From an uncultured Campylobacter sp. (GTDB taxonomy: Bacteria; Campylobacterota; Campylobacteria; Campylobacterales; Campylobacteraceae), in contig NZ_CALIMQ010000211.1 of assembly GCF_938045535.1 (NCBI RefSeq), positions 1-13,591 of the forward strand: 13,591 nucleotides of DNA. The letters are read 5' to 3'. Both the position numbers and the translations under genes were made by a program. Each line of letters begins with the position of its first letter. Within the stretch, counting starts at the first letter, position 1. Positions 7,594-13,305 of this stretch are shown piece by piece. The notes beneath the pieces were generated by a model. That model saw nothing but the letters and a program-made list of their open reading frames with translations, was not told the origin of the DNA and did no database searches.

Positions 7594-7601
7594 AAAATTC
7601 C
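7574..7601. repeat. Inverted repeat GGAATTTT...AAAATTCC
   Basis: The eight-base arms at 7574-7581 and 7594-7601 enclose an inner GCTT/AAGC stem with a GCT loop, giving a stable 28-base hairpin. No T-run follows on the plus strand (ACGCGG), so it is not a standard intrinsic terminator. It may protect the 3' end of the operon transcript or be a relic. Confidence 0.5.
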
Positions 7602-8195
7602 ACGCGGCTATGAAATTTTGCTTTACTCTGCTGAGCGCACGGTTTGGCGAGCTCAAAAAGGTGCGTTGTAAAATTTTGCCGCGTCCTGTGCTTTACGGCC
7701 CGCTTATTGTCGCGTCTTAATGCTCTTTGCATATGGTACGACCGCGCATTTTTGCAGCTTGTCGCGTTAAACTGCGGCAAATTTTATATTTCGACGATTT
7801 AGATGGCTAGCAGACACGCCGTATCGACTGGTAGAATTTTATTCTCGCGGCAGGCAGAGCGGACGTTTTTAGCGCAAGTGAGATCTATTTTTCGGGGCGA
7901 CACAGCGTCGTAAGAGCGCTTAAAACGGCACGGAATTTCTTTAAATTAAAATTTACGGAAGCAGTCGGCCTGCATGCTGAATTATCTATAAACCGCGCGG
8001 GCTAAATTTAAGCACTCCGTTTAAAATTCTATCACAGCACTTTGTTTTAAAAGCGTAATTCAAGCTTAAAAAATAGGCTTAAATTTTATAAATTTATATG
8101 ACAAAAAATTTTATTTAAATTAAGTAAAATTCCATGCAATATTTCTAGCATCGGAGGATATTGGATATAAAATCCTGCGTGGGCAGGGTGATAAA

Positions 8196-8221
8196 TTTTG
8201 CCATAAATTTTTATGGCAAAA
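8196..8221. repeat. Perfect 26-bp palindrome TTTTGCCATAAA-TT-TTTATGGCAAAA
   Basis: Two perfect 12-base arms flank a two-base centre. The sequence could be an operator for a dimeric regulator or a hairpin in RNA. No T-run follows on either strand. It abuts a minus-strand TATAAT, which favours an operator-like site. Confidence 0.55.
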
Positions 8222-8226
8222 TTATA
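8221..8226 (-). promoter_or_regulatory. Candidate minus-strand -10 box TATAAT beside the palindrome
   Basis: The minus strand reads GTATAATTTTGCCAT, so a perfect TATAAT directly precedes the palindrome. Transcription would start within the palindrome and run toward the pepT 3' end, where no gene is recognised. A small RNA or antisense transcript is possible; chance is also possible in such AT-rich sequence. Confidence 0.3.
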
Positions 8227-8282
8227 CGATCAGGCTCGCAGTGTGTTTAGTCTTAGCTGCGAATAAAGTCATTTAAGCTCTA

Positions 8283-8306
8283 AAGCTTATGCTGCTAGAT
8301 AAGCTT
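8283..8306. repeat. Inverted repeat AAGCTTA / TAAGCTT
   Basis: Seven-base arms at 8283-8289 and 8300-8306 have a ten-base spacer. Each arm holds a HindIII-like AAGCTT palindrome. No function can be assigned. Confidence 0.35.
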
Positions 8307-8430
8307 AATTGGTATTTATAAAAATAACTCACGCCGTAAAATACTTGCGACAATTTCGCGCAATGGCGCTTTTAGGAATTAAATTCTGCGACATTAAATC
8401 ATAAAATTCTAAAAATTATGAGCTACTTAG

Positions 8431-8459
8431 GAGGCGAAAACGGTCTATTTTTTCGCTTC
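8431..8459. repeat. Hairpin overlapping the 3' end of the SapC-family gene
   Basis: GAGGCGAAAA at 8431-8440 pairs with TTTTCGCTTC at 8450-8459 with one G-U pair and a nine-base loop containing the stop codon (8445-8447). On the minus strand it is followed by CTCCTAAG rather than a T-run, so it may stabilise the transcript end more than terminate it. Confidence 0.4.
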
Positions 8460-9131
8460 TTTCTGCGCGGTCGGCGGGTCAAGCTGCATGATCTTATCGC
8501 CTAGACGCTGAAAATTTGCAAGGCTTTTTAGGTGGAAATACGCTAGCTCCAGATATCCGCGGCGCGCGAAATCCGCAAGCTTTTTATCGCTTAACTTCAA
8601 AAGCTTTTCGCGATTTACGACCGAAAAGCCGTTTAGCAGAGATGATTCCTTGCCGCTAGAGTTGATACCGAGCTCTTTGGCTTCTAAAATCCCCGCCTTT
8701 TGAAATTCCGCCGCCGCAACGCGCGTGCGCATATCCAAATCGGCGTAATTTTTCATCACCTCTTTTAAATTTTGTAAAAACGGCGTCGGCTTACCGTCTT
8801 TAAAAAGCGCCTCGCCGTCGCCCTTGATCTGCTGCGCGTCCTTATCGAAGCAGATCGCCGTCTGTTCGCCGATCTGGGCTAGGAAAAACGGATAATTCTG
8901 CACCGAAGAAGGCACAGTTCCTTTATAATCCTTATCGATTAGAACGTTTTTGGTGCGCCCTAGCAGCGCCACCATTTTGGGCTCTTTTTCAATGGTAAAT
9001 ACGATAACGAGGTTGTCCGCGCAAAACGGGATCTCCGGCGCGATCACTGGTACAAAAGGCGCGGTGGGAAATGCGTCTGCGTGATATTTCAAATCCGCGT
9101 GTTTAACGCTATCTAATACGACTGGGGTCAT
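8445..9131 (-). CDS. SapC-family protein
   Basis: The 228-residue product matches the SapC family (Pfam SapC): an N-terminal block ending FVPVIAPEIPFCADNLVIVF (residues 26-45), MVALLGRTKNVLID (53-66) and SSVQNYPFFLAQIG (75-88), then a helical C-terminal half. The family is named after SapC of the Campylobacter fetus S-layer locus; its biochemical function is not established, and no S-layer or type I secretion gene is seen here. It has no signal peptide or membrane helix, so it is probably cytosolic. The C-terminal tail is charged and lysine-rich. The ATG at 9131 is preceded on the minus strand by AAAGGATCAAC. It is divergent from cysQ and monocistronic. Confidence 0.82.
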   Translation of the reverse strand: MTPVVLDSVKHADLKYHADAFPTAPFVPVIAPEIPFCADNLVIVFTIEKEPKMVALLGRTKNVLIDKDYKGTVPSSVQNYPFFLAQIGEQTAICFDKDAQQIKGDGEALFKDGKPTPFLQNLKEVMKNYADLDMRTRVAAAEFQKAGILEAKELGINSSGKESSLLNGFSVVNREKLLKLSDKKLADFARRGYLELAYFHLKSLANFQRLGDKIMQLDPPTAQKEAKK

Positions 9132-9156
9132 GTTGATCCTTTAAAAAATTTTAGCA

Positions 9157-9162
9157 ATTATA
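9157..9162 (-). promoter_or_regulatory. Candidate -10 box TATAAT for the SapC-family gene
   Basis: The minus strand reads TTTTTTATATAATTGC about 26 bases before the ATG, preceded by a T-rich tract, as in Campylobacter sigma-70 promoters. Confidence 0.55.
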
Positions 9163-9250
9163 TAAAAAAGAATATTAAAATTCTAAAGATTTTTGGAATT
9201 TCGTTCGTTTTTATTTGCGCAAATTTAGACGTTTAGAATTTTAAATTTGA

Positions 9251-9256
9251 TAGAAT
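9251..9256 (+). promoter_or_regulatory. Candidate extended -10 TTTGA-TAGAAT for cysQ
   Basis: TAGAAT, preceded by TTTGA after an AT-rich tract, lies 24 bases before the GTG start. One base differs from TATAAT. Confidence 0.4.
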
Positions 9257-9280
9257 TGCCGTTAAATTTAAGGAGCGAAA

Positions 9281-10054
9281 GTGGGCTTGGATGAGCTTTT
9301 GGCGCTCGCGACGGACGCCGCAAAAAAAGCAAACGCCGCGATAATGCAAAACTACGACAAATTTGATGTCTTTGTCAAAGCGGACAGATCTCCGCTTACG
9401 AACGCCGATCTTGCGGCAAACGATGTGATAATGAGCACCCTGGAGCCTAGCGGCATCGCGATCTGCTCGGAAGAGTGCGTGCTGGATAGTAAGCGGCGCA
9501 TGAGCGAGGAAAGATTTTGGCTGATAGATCCACTGGACGGCACGAAGGAGTTTATCGCGCGCAACGGCGAGTTTTGCGTCTGCATTGCGCTAATCGAGCA
9601 TGGGCGCCCGATTTTATCGGCGATCGGTGTGCCCGTAAGCGGCGACGTATATAGCTCAAACGGCGGCGGAGTTTATAAAAACGGCGTGTTGCTCGTTCGC
9701 CCCGTTAGTGCGCCGCAAATCTTCATGCACGGCCGACATAGCAAATCCGAAAAATATCCGCAATTCGCGCAAAAATTTAAAATGCAGCTCGTGCGCAAAG
9801 GCTCTGCGATAAAATTTTGCATCTTAGCCGAAGGGGGTGCCAGCGCGTATGCGAGATTTAGCGACTGCTCACTTTGGGACATTGCCGCGGGGGATTTTTT
9901 GCTACATCAAAGCGGCGGAGCGGTAGTGGATCTAAAGACGATGAAGGCGCCGCTTTATAACGGAAAAAGCCTGATAAATAACCATTATTTGGCGGTCGGC
10001 GCGAATGCGATGAAAAATTTATCCAAAATGTTAGAATTTGCAAAGAATTTTTAA
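9281..10054 (+). CDS. cysQ: 3'(2'),5'-bisphosphate nucleotidase (CysQ type)
   Basis: This Mg-dependent, Li-sensitive phosphatase of the inositol monophosphatase superfamily removes the 3'-phosphate from PAP made during sulfate assimilation and phosphopantetheine transfer. The 257-residue product has KADRSPLTNAD (residues 33-43), SEE (63-65), the metal site DPLDGTKEF (83-91) and WDIAAGD (199-205), all typical of CysQ. The TKEF tail of the second motif favours CysQ over an inositol monophosphatase. The start is GTG at 9281 with AAGGAG upstream at the correct distance; no better start exists. It is followed by a pseudopilin gene with its own promoter, so it is probably transcribed alone. Confidence 0.88.
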   Translation: MGLDELLALATDAAKKANAAIMQNYDKFDVFVKADRSPLTNADLAANDVIMSTLEPSGIAICSEECVLDSKRRMSEERFWLIDPLDGTKEFIARNGEFCVCIALIEHGRPILSAIGVPVSGDVYSSNGGGVYKNGVLLVRPVSAPQIFMHGRHSKSEKYPQFAQKFKMQLVRKGSAIKFCILAEGGASAYARFSDCSLWDIAAGDFLLHQSGGAVVDLKTMKAPLYNGKSLINNHYLAVGANAMKNLSKMLEFAKNF

Positions 10055-10076
10055 GTTAAATTTATAGTAAACGCTC

Positions 10077-10082
10077 TATAAT
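10077..10082 (+). promoter_or_regulatory. Perfect -10 box TATAAT for the pseudopilin gene
   Basis: CTCTATAATATAAG lies 34 bases before the ATG at 10117, with a T/A-rich tract upstream and no evident -35. This is one of the better promoter matches in the window. Confidence 0.6.
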
Positions 10083-10116
10083 ATAAGTCCAAAATTTTTT
10101 ATCAAAGGATAAAAAC

Positions 10117-10512
10117 ATGAAGGGTTTTACTATGATCGAATTAATTTTCGTGATCGTGATTTTAGGTGTTTTGGCGGCAATTGCCATTCCAAGACTAGCA
10201 GCTACGCGCGATGATGCAGAGGTCGTTAGGGCAGCACAGAATGTATCTACATCACTGACTGATCTAATGGCTTATTATACTTCGCAAGGCGAGTATGATA
10301 ATAGCACGACAGGTTTTAATAATATGACGAATGTTAAAAATCCTATTACCGTAAAAGGCAAGACTTGTGCTACATATACCGTCGATAGCAAAACCAAGGT
10401 TACTCTTACAAAAAAGATGGACGGTTTATGTGCCCAAGTATGGGATATGCCGGGGTTAAAGAATATAAATGCCGTCTATGCGTCCGACGCTTTATTGATT
10501 ATTAAGCAGTAG
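10117..10512 (+). CDS. Type II secretion / type IV pilin-like prepilin (pseudopilin)
   Basis: The 131-residue product begins MKG|FTMIELIFVIVILGVLA, a class III prepilin leader. Prepilin peptidase would cut after Gly3 and methylate Phe4, and Glu8 is the invariant Glu+5. A single hydrophobic helix (residues 4-24) is followed by a globular domain with two cysteines (Cys84, Cys105) that probably pair. This is the size and shape of the type II secretion G/H-type proteins used for DNA uptake in Campylobacter; the exact role is not fixed. AAAGGATAAAAAC precedes the ATG. The gene stands alone between its own promoter and terminator, without other secretion genes. Its codons are visibly more A/T-rich than those of its neighbours. 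Confidence 0.85.
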   Translation: MKGFTMIELIFVIVILGVLAAIAIPRLAATRDDAEVVRAAQNVSTSLTDLMAYYTSQGEYDNSTTGFNNMTNVKNPITVKGKTCATYTVDSKTKVTLTKKMDGLCAQVWDMPGLKNINAVYASDALLIIKQ

Positions 10513-10519
10513 CTTCTTT

Positions 10520-10550
10520 GGCGCAGGGACTATCTCTGCGCCTTTTTATT
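10520..10550 (+). terminator. Intrinsic terminator of the pseudopilin gene
   Basis: GGCGCAG (10520-10526) and CTGCGCC (10536-10542) form a GC-rich seven-pair stem with a nine-base loop, followed by TTTTTATT. It starts eight bases after the stop codon. The same DNA encodes the last residues of the convergent DsbB-like gene. The opposite strand has no T-run, so it works in one direction only. Confidence 0.85.
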
Positions 10551-11141
10551 CAAAAATCCAAGAAAAATTCCAATTATCCAAATAATTGCGAAAAATATAA
10601 AGATAAAGCTCCAAAATTGTGCCAGATCCACGCTTTTGCTTGCTGGAAACAGATACCAACCTCCGCTATAAAGCGCCGTTAGCTTAGCTTGCAGTCCCTC
10701 TAGCGCCGCGCCAGCAGGTAACGCCGGTATGTCGAATGCGCAGCTGTTAAATGGCTTAAAAATTGGCACTGCGCTTAAATCGAAATTTAAAAATCTCACC
10801 GCTCCACCGCAGCCGCTCATCCCGCTCATATCTCCGCTTCCTCGCAGTACCGTGTGAATTTTAGCTAAATTTAGCGATGAGACAAATCCCAGCGCCGCGC
10901 CATAAAACCATACCGCATATCCGCAAACCGCGCCGTAAACGCTCTTGCCGCAAATAGCTAAAATCACCGCTCCTAGCGCTATGGCGCAAAGTGCGAATCT
11001 CACGTGAATGCTAAAGCTTTCTGGATAGATAAAAAGGAATTTTTGCAAGAAAAAATATGAAAATGCTAGCCAAAAAAACGCCCAGATAGCGCAAAAAGCG
11101 AGAAATTTTTTAGAGTATCTGTTTTGAAATTTTAAAATCAT
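10530..11141 (-). CDS. DsbB-like four-helix membrane protein with a degenerate active site
   Basis: The 203-residue inner-membrane product has hydrophobic segments near residues 12-37, 47-64, 67-90 and 172-196, with a long loop between the third and fourth, the DsbB topology. DsbB reoxidises periplasmic DsbA and passes electrons to quinone. Aligned by eye, PESFSIHVR (residues 40-48) sits on E. coli PCVLCIYER: Cys41 is Glu and Cys44 is Ser, while the quinone-contacting Arg48 is kept. Cys134 in NSCAFD resembles the first cysteine of the second pair; Trp162 in SGGW replaces its partner. Another loop cysteine, Cys111, is present. The ordinary relay therefore cannot run. AAAGGATTTTT precedes the ATG. 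Homology to DsbB is inferred from motifs only. Confidence 0.6.
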   Translation of the reverse strand: MILKFQNRYSKKFLAFCAIWAFFWLAFSYFFLQKFLFIYPESFSIHVRFALCAIALGAVILAICGKSVYGAVCGYAVWFYGAALGFVSSLNLAKIHTVLRGSGDMSGMSGCGGAVRFLNFDLSAVPIFKPFNSCAFDIPALPAGAALEGLQAKLTALYSGGWYLFPASKSVDLAQFWSFIFIFFAIIWIIGIFLGFLNKKAQR

Positions 11142-11163
11142 AAAAATCCTTTCCGCGCATAAT

Positions 11164-11169
11164 TTTATA
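11164..11169 (-). promoter_or_regulatory. Candidate -10 box TATAAA for the DsbB-like gene
   Basis: The minus strand reads ATTTATTATAAAATTATGCG about 23 bases before the ATG at 11141. TATAAA is one base off consensus. Confidence 0.35.
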
Positions 11170-11190
11170 ATAAATTGCAGATATTTTTGC

Positions 11191-11196
11191 TAAAAT
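11191..11196 (+). promoter_or_regulatory. Candidate extended -10 TTTGC-TAAAAT for the TRAP operon
   Basis: TTTTTGCTAAAATCCC lies about 42 bases before the TTG start of dctQ in the 96-bp divergent region. A T-rich tract precedes it, as in Campylobacter promoters. Confidence 0.4.
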
Positions 11197-11237
11197 CCCA
11201 ACTTTTATAGAAAAAATTTCAAGCAAAGGGTAAAATT

Positions 11238-11807
11238 TTGAGGAATTTTTTACGCAAATTAGAAAGAGCTTTTGATGCGTTCGCAAATATTTTAGGCGTA
11301 TTGAGTATCGTATTTTTGGCGCTTTTAGTTATAGTCGTTTTTTACAATGTTGTGGCGCGTTATCTTTTTCCAGCCGCAAATTCCGTTGCTATGCAAGAAC
11401 TTACGTGGTGGCTATATTCGGCGATGTTTTTATTCGGTGTGACCTACGCGCTCAAAGAAAACGCCCACGTTCGCGTGGATATTTTTTACGAAAAATTTAG
11501 CCCCACTGCAAAAGCGCTCATAAATATCTTAGGTACGATATTCTTCATTTTGCCTTTCGTGGCGCTCGTGGCGTTTTTTTCGATCGATTATGTGAGCGAG
11601 GCTTATACGAGCCATGAGGCCAGTGCCAATCCCGGCGGTATGCAGCATCTTTGGATCATCAAGTCCGCAATCACGCTTAGCTACGCGTTTTTATTTATCT
11701 ACGCATTTGGATTTTTGATTAAAAATATTAATGCCCTGCTTGATGTTAGGGAAAACAAGGGCTCGGAATTTCTTAGTGGGAATTCTTCGGGCGCACAGAG
11801 TGTGTGA
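11238..11807 (+). CDS. dctQ: TRAP transporter small permease (DctQ family)
   Basis: The 189-residue inner-membrane protein has four hydrophobic helices and is the small integral subunit of a tripartite ATP-independent periplasmic transporter. It shows VVFYNVVARYLF (residues 33-44), QELTWWLYSAMFLFGVTYALKENAHVRVD split across residues 53-81, and a late PGGMQHLWIIKSAITLSYAF, all typical of DctQ. It works with the large permease encoded next and a periplasmic binding protein. The start is TTG at 11238, with AAAGGG seven bases upstream and no in-frame ATG or GTG nearby before the first helix. No binding-protein gene is adjacent. Confidence 0.88.
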   Translation: MRNFLRKLERAFDAFANILGVLSIVFLALLVIVVFYNVVARYLFPAANSVAMQELTWWLYSAMFLFGVTYALKENAHVRVDIFYEKFSPTAKALINILGTIFFILPFVALVAFFSIDYVSEAYTSHEASANPGGMQHLWIIKSAITLSYAFLFIYAFGFLIKNINALLDVRENKGSEFLSGNSSGAQSV

Positions 11808-11814
11808 GGGCAGA

Positions 11815-11904
11815 ATGAGCTTAAATTTAAAATTCTATAAATTTTACGCTTTTCTCGCTTGGGCGGAATTTTGCCACGACGAGATAAAAGGTGGCGAGCT
11901 ATGA
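11815..11904 (+). CDS. Possible 29-residue small ORF coupled to dctM
   Basis: An ATG at 11815, with GAGGG five bases before it, opens a 29-codon frame whose TGA overlaps the dctM start as ATGA (11901-11904). The product (MSLNLKFYKFYAFLAWAEFC, then HDEIKGGEL) has no known motif. Its main role could be translational coupling of dctM to upstream ribosomes rather than a functional peptide. The AAATTTAAAATT composition is also usual for intergenic DNA here, so chance is possible. Confidence 0.3.
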   Translation: MSLNLKFYKFYAFLAWAEFCHDEIKGGEL

Positions 11905-13262
11905 TAGGCATAGTGATGTTTGCGGCAGCGCTTTTTATGCTTTTACTGGGTTTTCCCGTTGCGTTTACATTTGGTGCTGTAGCGGTTATTTTTGGCTTTA
12001 TCTACGGACTTAGTGAGGCGTGGGATTACGCGCAGGGCTTTGAAATTTTAACCGAAGCTTTCGAGGATATGAGTAGGCAGTTTTTTTCACTGATGCCTAA
12101 TAGAATTTACTCGATTATGGAAAATCAGCTGCTAATTTCGGTGCCGCTTTTTATTTTGATGGGTATGATTTTGCAAAAGACTCGCCTTGCGGAGCGTTTA
12201 TTAGAGTCAATGGCATTTTTATTCGGTGGCGTACGAGGCGGCGTGGCGATCAGCACTGTTTTGGTGGGCGCGTTACTTGCGGCTACGACGGGCATCGTGG
12301 GCGCGACTGTCATCGCTATGGGCATTATCAGCCTGCCCGTGATGATGAAATACGGCTATGATAAGCCACTGGCTACCGGCACTATCGCTGCTGCGGGCAC
12401 GCTTGGGCAGATTATCCCGCCCTCGATCGTGCTGATTATTTTAGGCGATATACTTTCGGTCTCTGTGGGTGATCTTTTTTCTGCAGCAGTTATTCCGGGG
12501 CTCGTGCTAGTGGGTTTTTACGTGATTTATATTGCGATTATTTCATATATTTGCAAAGATTATGCGCCGCCTGTTCCGCCGCTAGAGGGACTTAGCAAAT
12601 CAAAGCAAATTTTTATCGCGCTTAAAAACGTCGTGCCGGTGCTCGTGCTGATTTTGCTCGTCTTGGGATCTATTTTTGCGGGCATAGCTACGCCTACGGA
12701 GAGCTCGTCGGTAGGCTGTTTGGGTGCGATAGCGCTAGCCGTTTTGTACCGCACGTTTTCGTTTAGGCTGATCTATGACGCGCTAAAAAATACCGCTAAA
12801 ATTTCGGGTATGGTTTTTATGATTTTGATGGGCGCCACGGCATTTTCGATGATTTTTTCTTACACGGGCGGAGATGAGGTCGTAAAAAATTTTATGGAAA
12901 ATCTGCCCGGTCAAGCATGGGGATTTATCGCGCTTACGATGGTAGTTATCATAGTGCTTGGATTTTTTCTCGATTATGTCGAAATTTCATATATCATTTT
13001 GCCGATACTTTTGCCGATAGTAGAGTCTTTGCATATCAATCCTGTCTGGTTTGCGATCTTAATCGCTGTAAATTTACAAACGTCGTTTATGACGCCGCCA
13101 TTTGGATTTTCGATATTTTTCTTAAAGGGCGTGACTCCGCCGCAAATCCACACCACGGACATTTACAAAGGTGTACTGCCCTTTATTTTGCTGCAAATTC
13201 TAGTGCTATTAACGCTCGCAATCTTTCCCGGGGTTTTTGGTTTAAAAGCTTTTTTAGGCTAG
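11901..13262 (+). CDS. dctM: TRAP transporter large permease (DctM family)
   Basis: The 453-residue inner-membrane protein, with about 12-13 hydrophobic segments, is the large, ion-coupled subunit of a TRAP transporter. Family motifs include GFPVAFTFGAVAVIFG near the N-terminus, LISVPLFILMGMIL, GIVGATVIAMGIISLPVMM, AAGTLGQIIPPSIVLIILGD and TPTESSSVG. It is longer than ordinary DctM because of a loop after the first helices (FEDMSRQFFSLMPNRIYSIM), as in the branch annotated as mannitol/chloroaromatic-type. The ATG at 11901 is chosen because AAAAGGTGG lies six bases upstream and the first helix starts at once; the longer frame from 11859 adds a charged, unlikely leader. Substrate unknown; the next gene suggests an organic acid. 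Confidence 0.9.
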   Translation: MIGIVMFAAALFMLLLGFPVAFTFGAVAVIFGFIYGLSEAWDYAQGFEILTEAFEDMSRQFFSLMPNRIYSIMENQLLISVPLFILMGMILQKTRLAERLLESMAFLFGGVRGGVAISTVLVGALLAATTGIVGATVIAMGIISLPVMMKYGYDKPLATGTIAAAGTLGQIIPPSIVLIILGDILSVSVGDLFSAAVIPGLVLVGFYVIYIAIISYICKDYAPPVPPLEGLSKSKQIFIALKNVVPVLVLILLVLGSIFAGIATPTESSSVGCLGAIALAVLYRTFSFRLIYDALKNTAKISGMVFMILMGATAFSMIFSYTGGDEVVKNFMENLPGQAWGFIALTMVVIIVLGFFLDYVEISYIILPILLPIVESLHINPVWFAILIAVNLQTSFMTPPFGFSIFFLKGVTPPQIHTTDIYKGVLPFILLQILVLLTLAIFPGVFGLKAFLG

Positions 13263-13305
13263 AAATATTAAAATTTGCGCATAAATTTAATCTTAGGAGC
13301 TAAAA

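Larger units (their letters stand above)
7474..8444. other. Long intergenic region without a recognisable gene
   Basis: About 970 bases separate the pepT operon from the convergent SapC-family gene. No frame with a plausible start, ribosome site and protein-like composition was found on either strand. The first third is GC-richer and holds GGAATTTT repeats. From about 8030 the sequence becomes strongly AT-rich and contains several inverted repeats, annotated separately. It could be decayed coding sequence, or could hold a small RNA or regulatory sites. Confidence 0.5.

Noticed and set aside
7580..7780. 66-codon minus-strand frame in the long intergenic region
   Set aside because: It has no credible ribosome site, a low-complexity basic product and overlap with repeats. 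It is judged chance.
8431..8459. Intrinsic terminator for the SapC-family gene
   Set aside because: The stem is good but no T-run follows on the minus strand, so it is listed only as a hairpin.
11859..11900. Upstream extension of dctM to an ATG at 11859
   Set aside because: It would add a charged leader (GGILPRRDKRWRA) before the first membrane helix and lacks a good ribosome site. The ATG at 11901 has AAAAGGTGG at the right distance.
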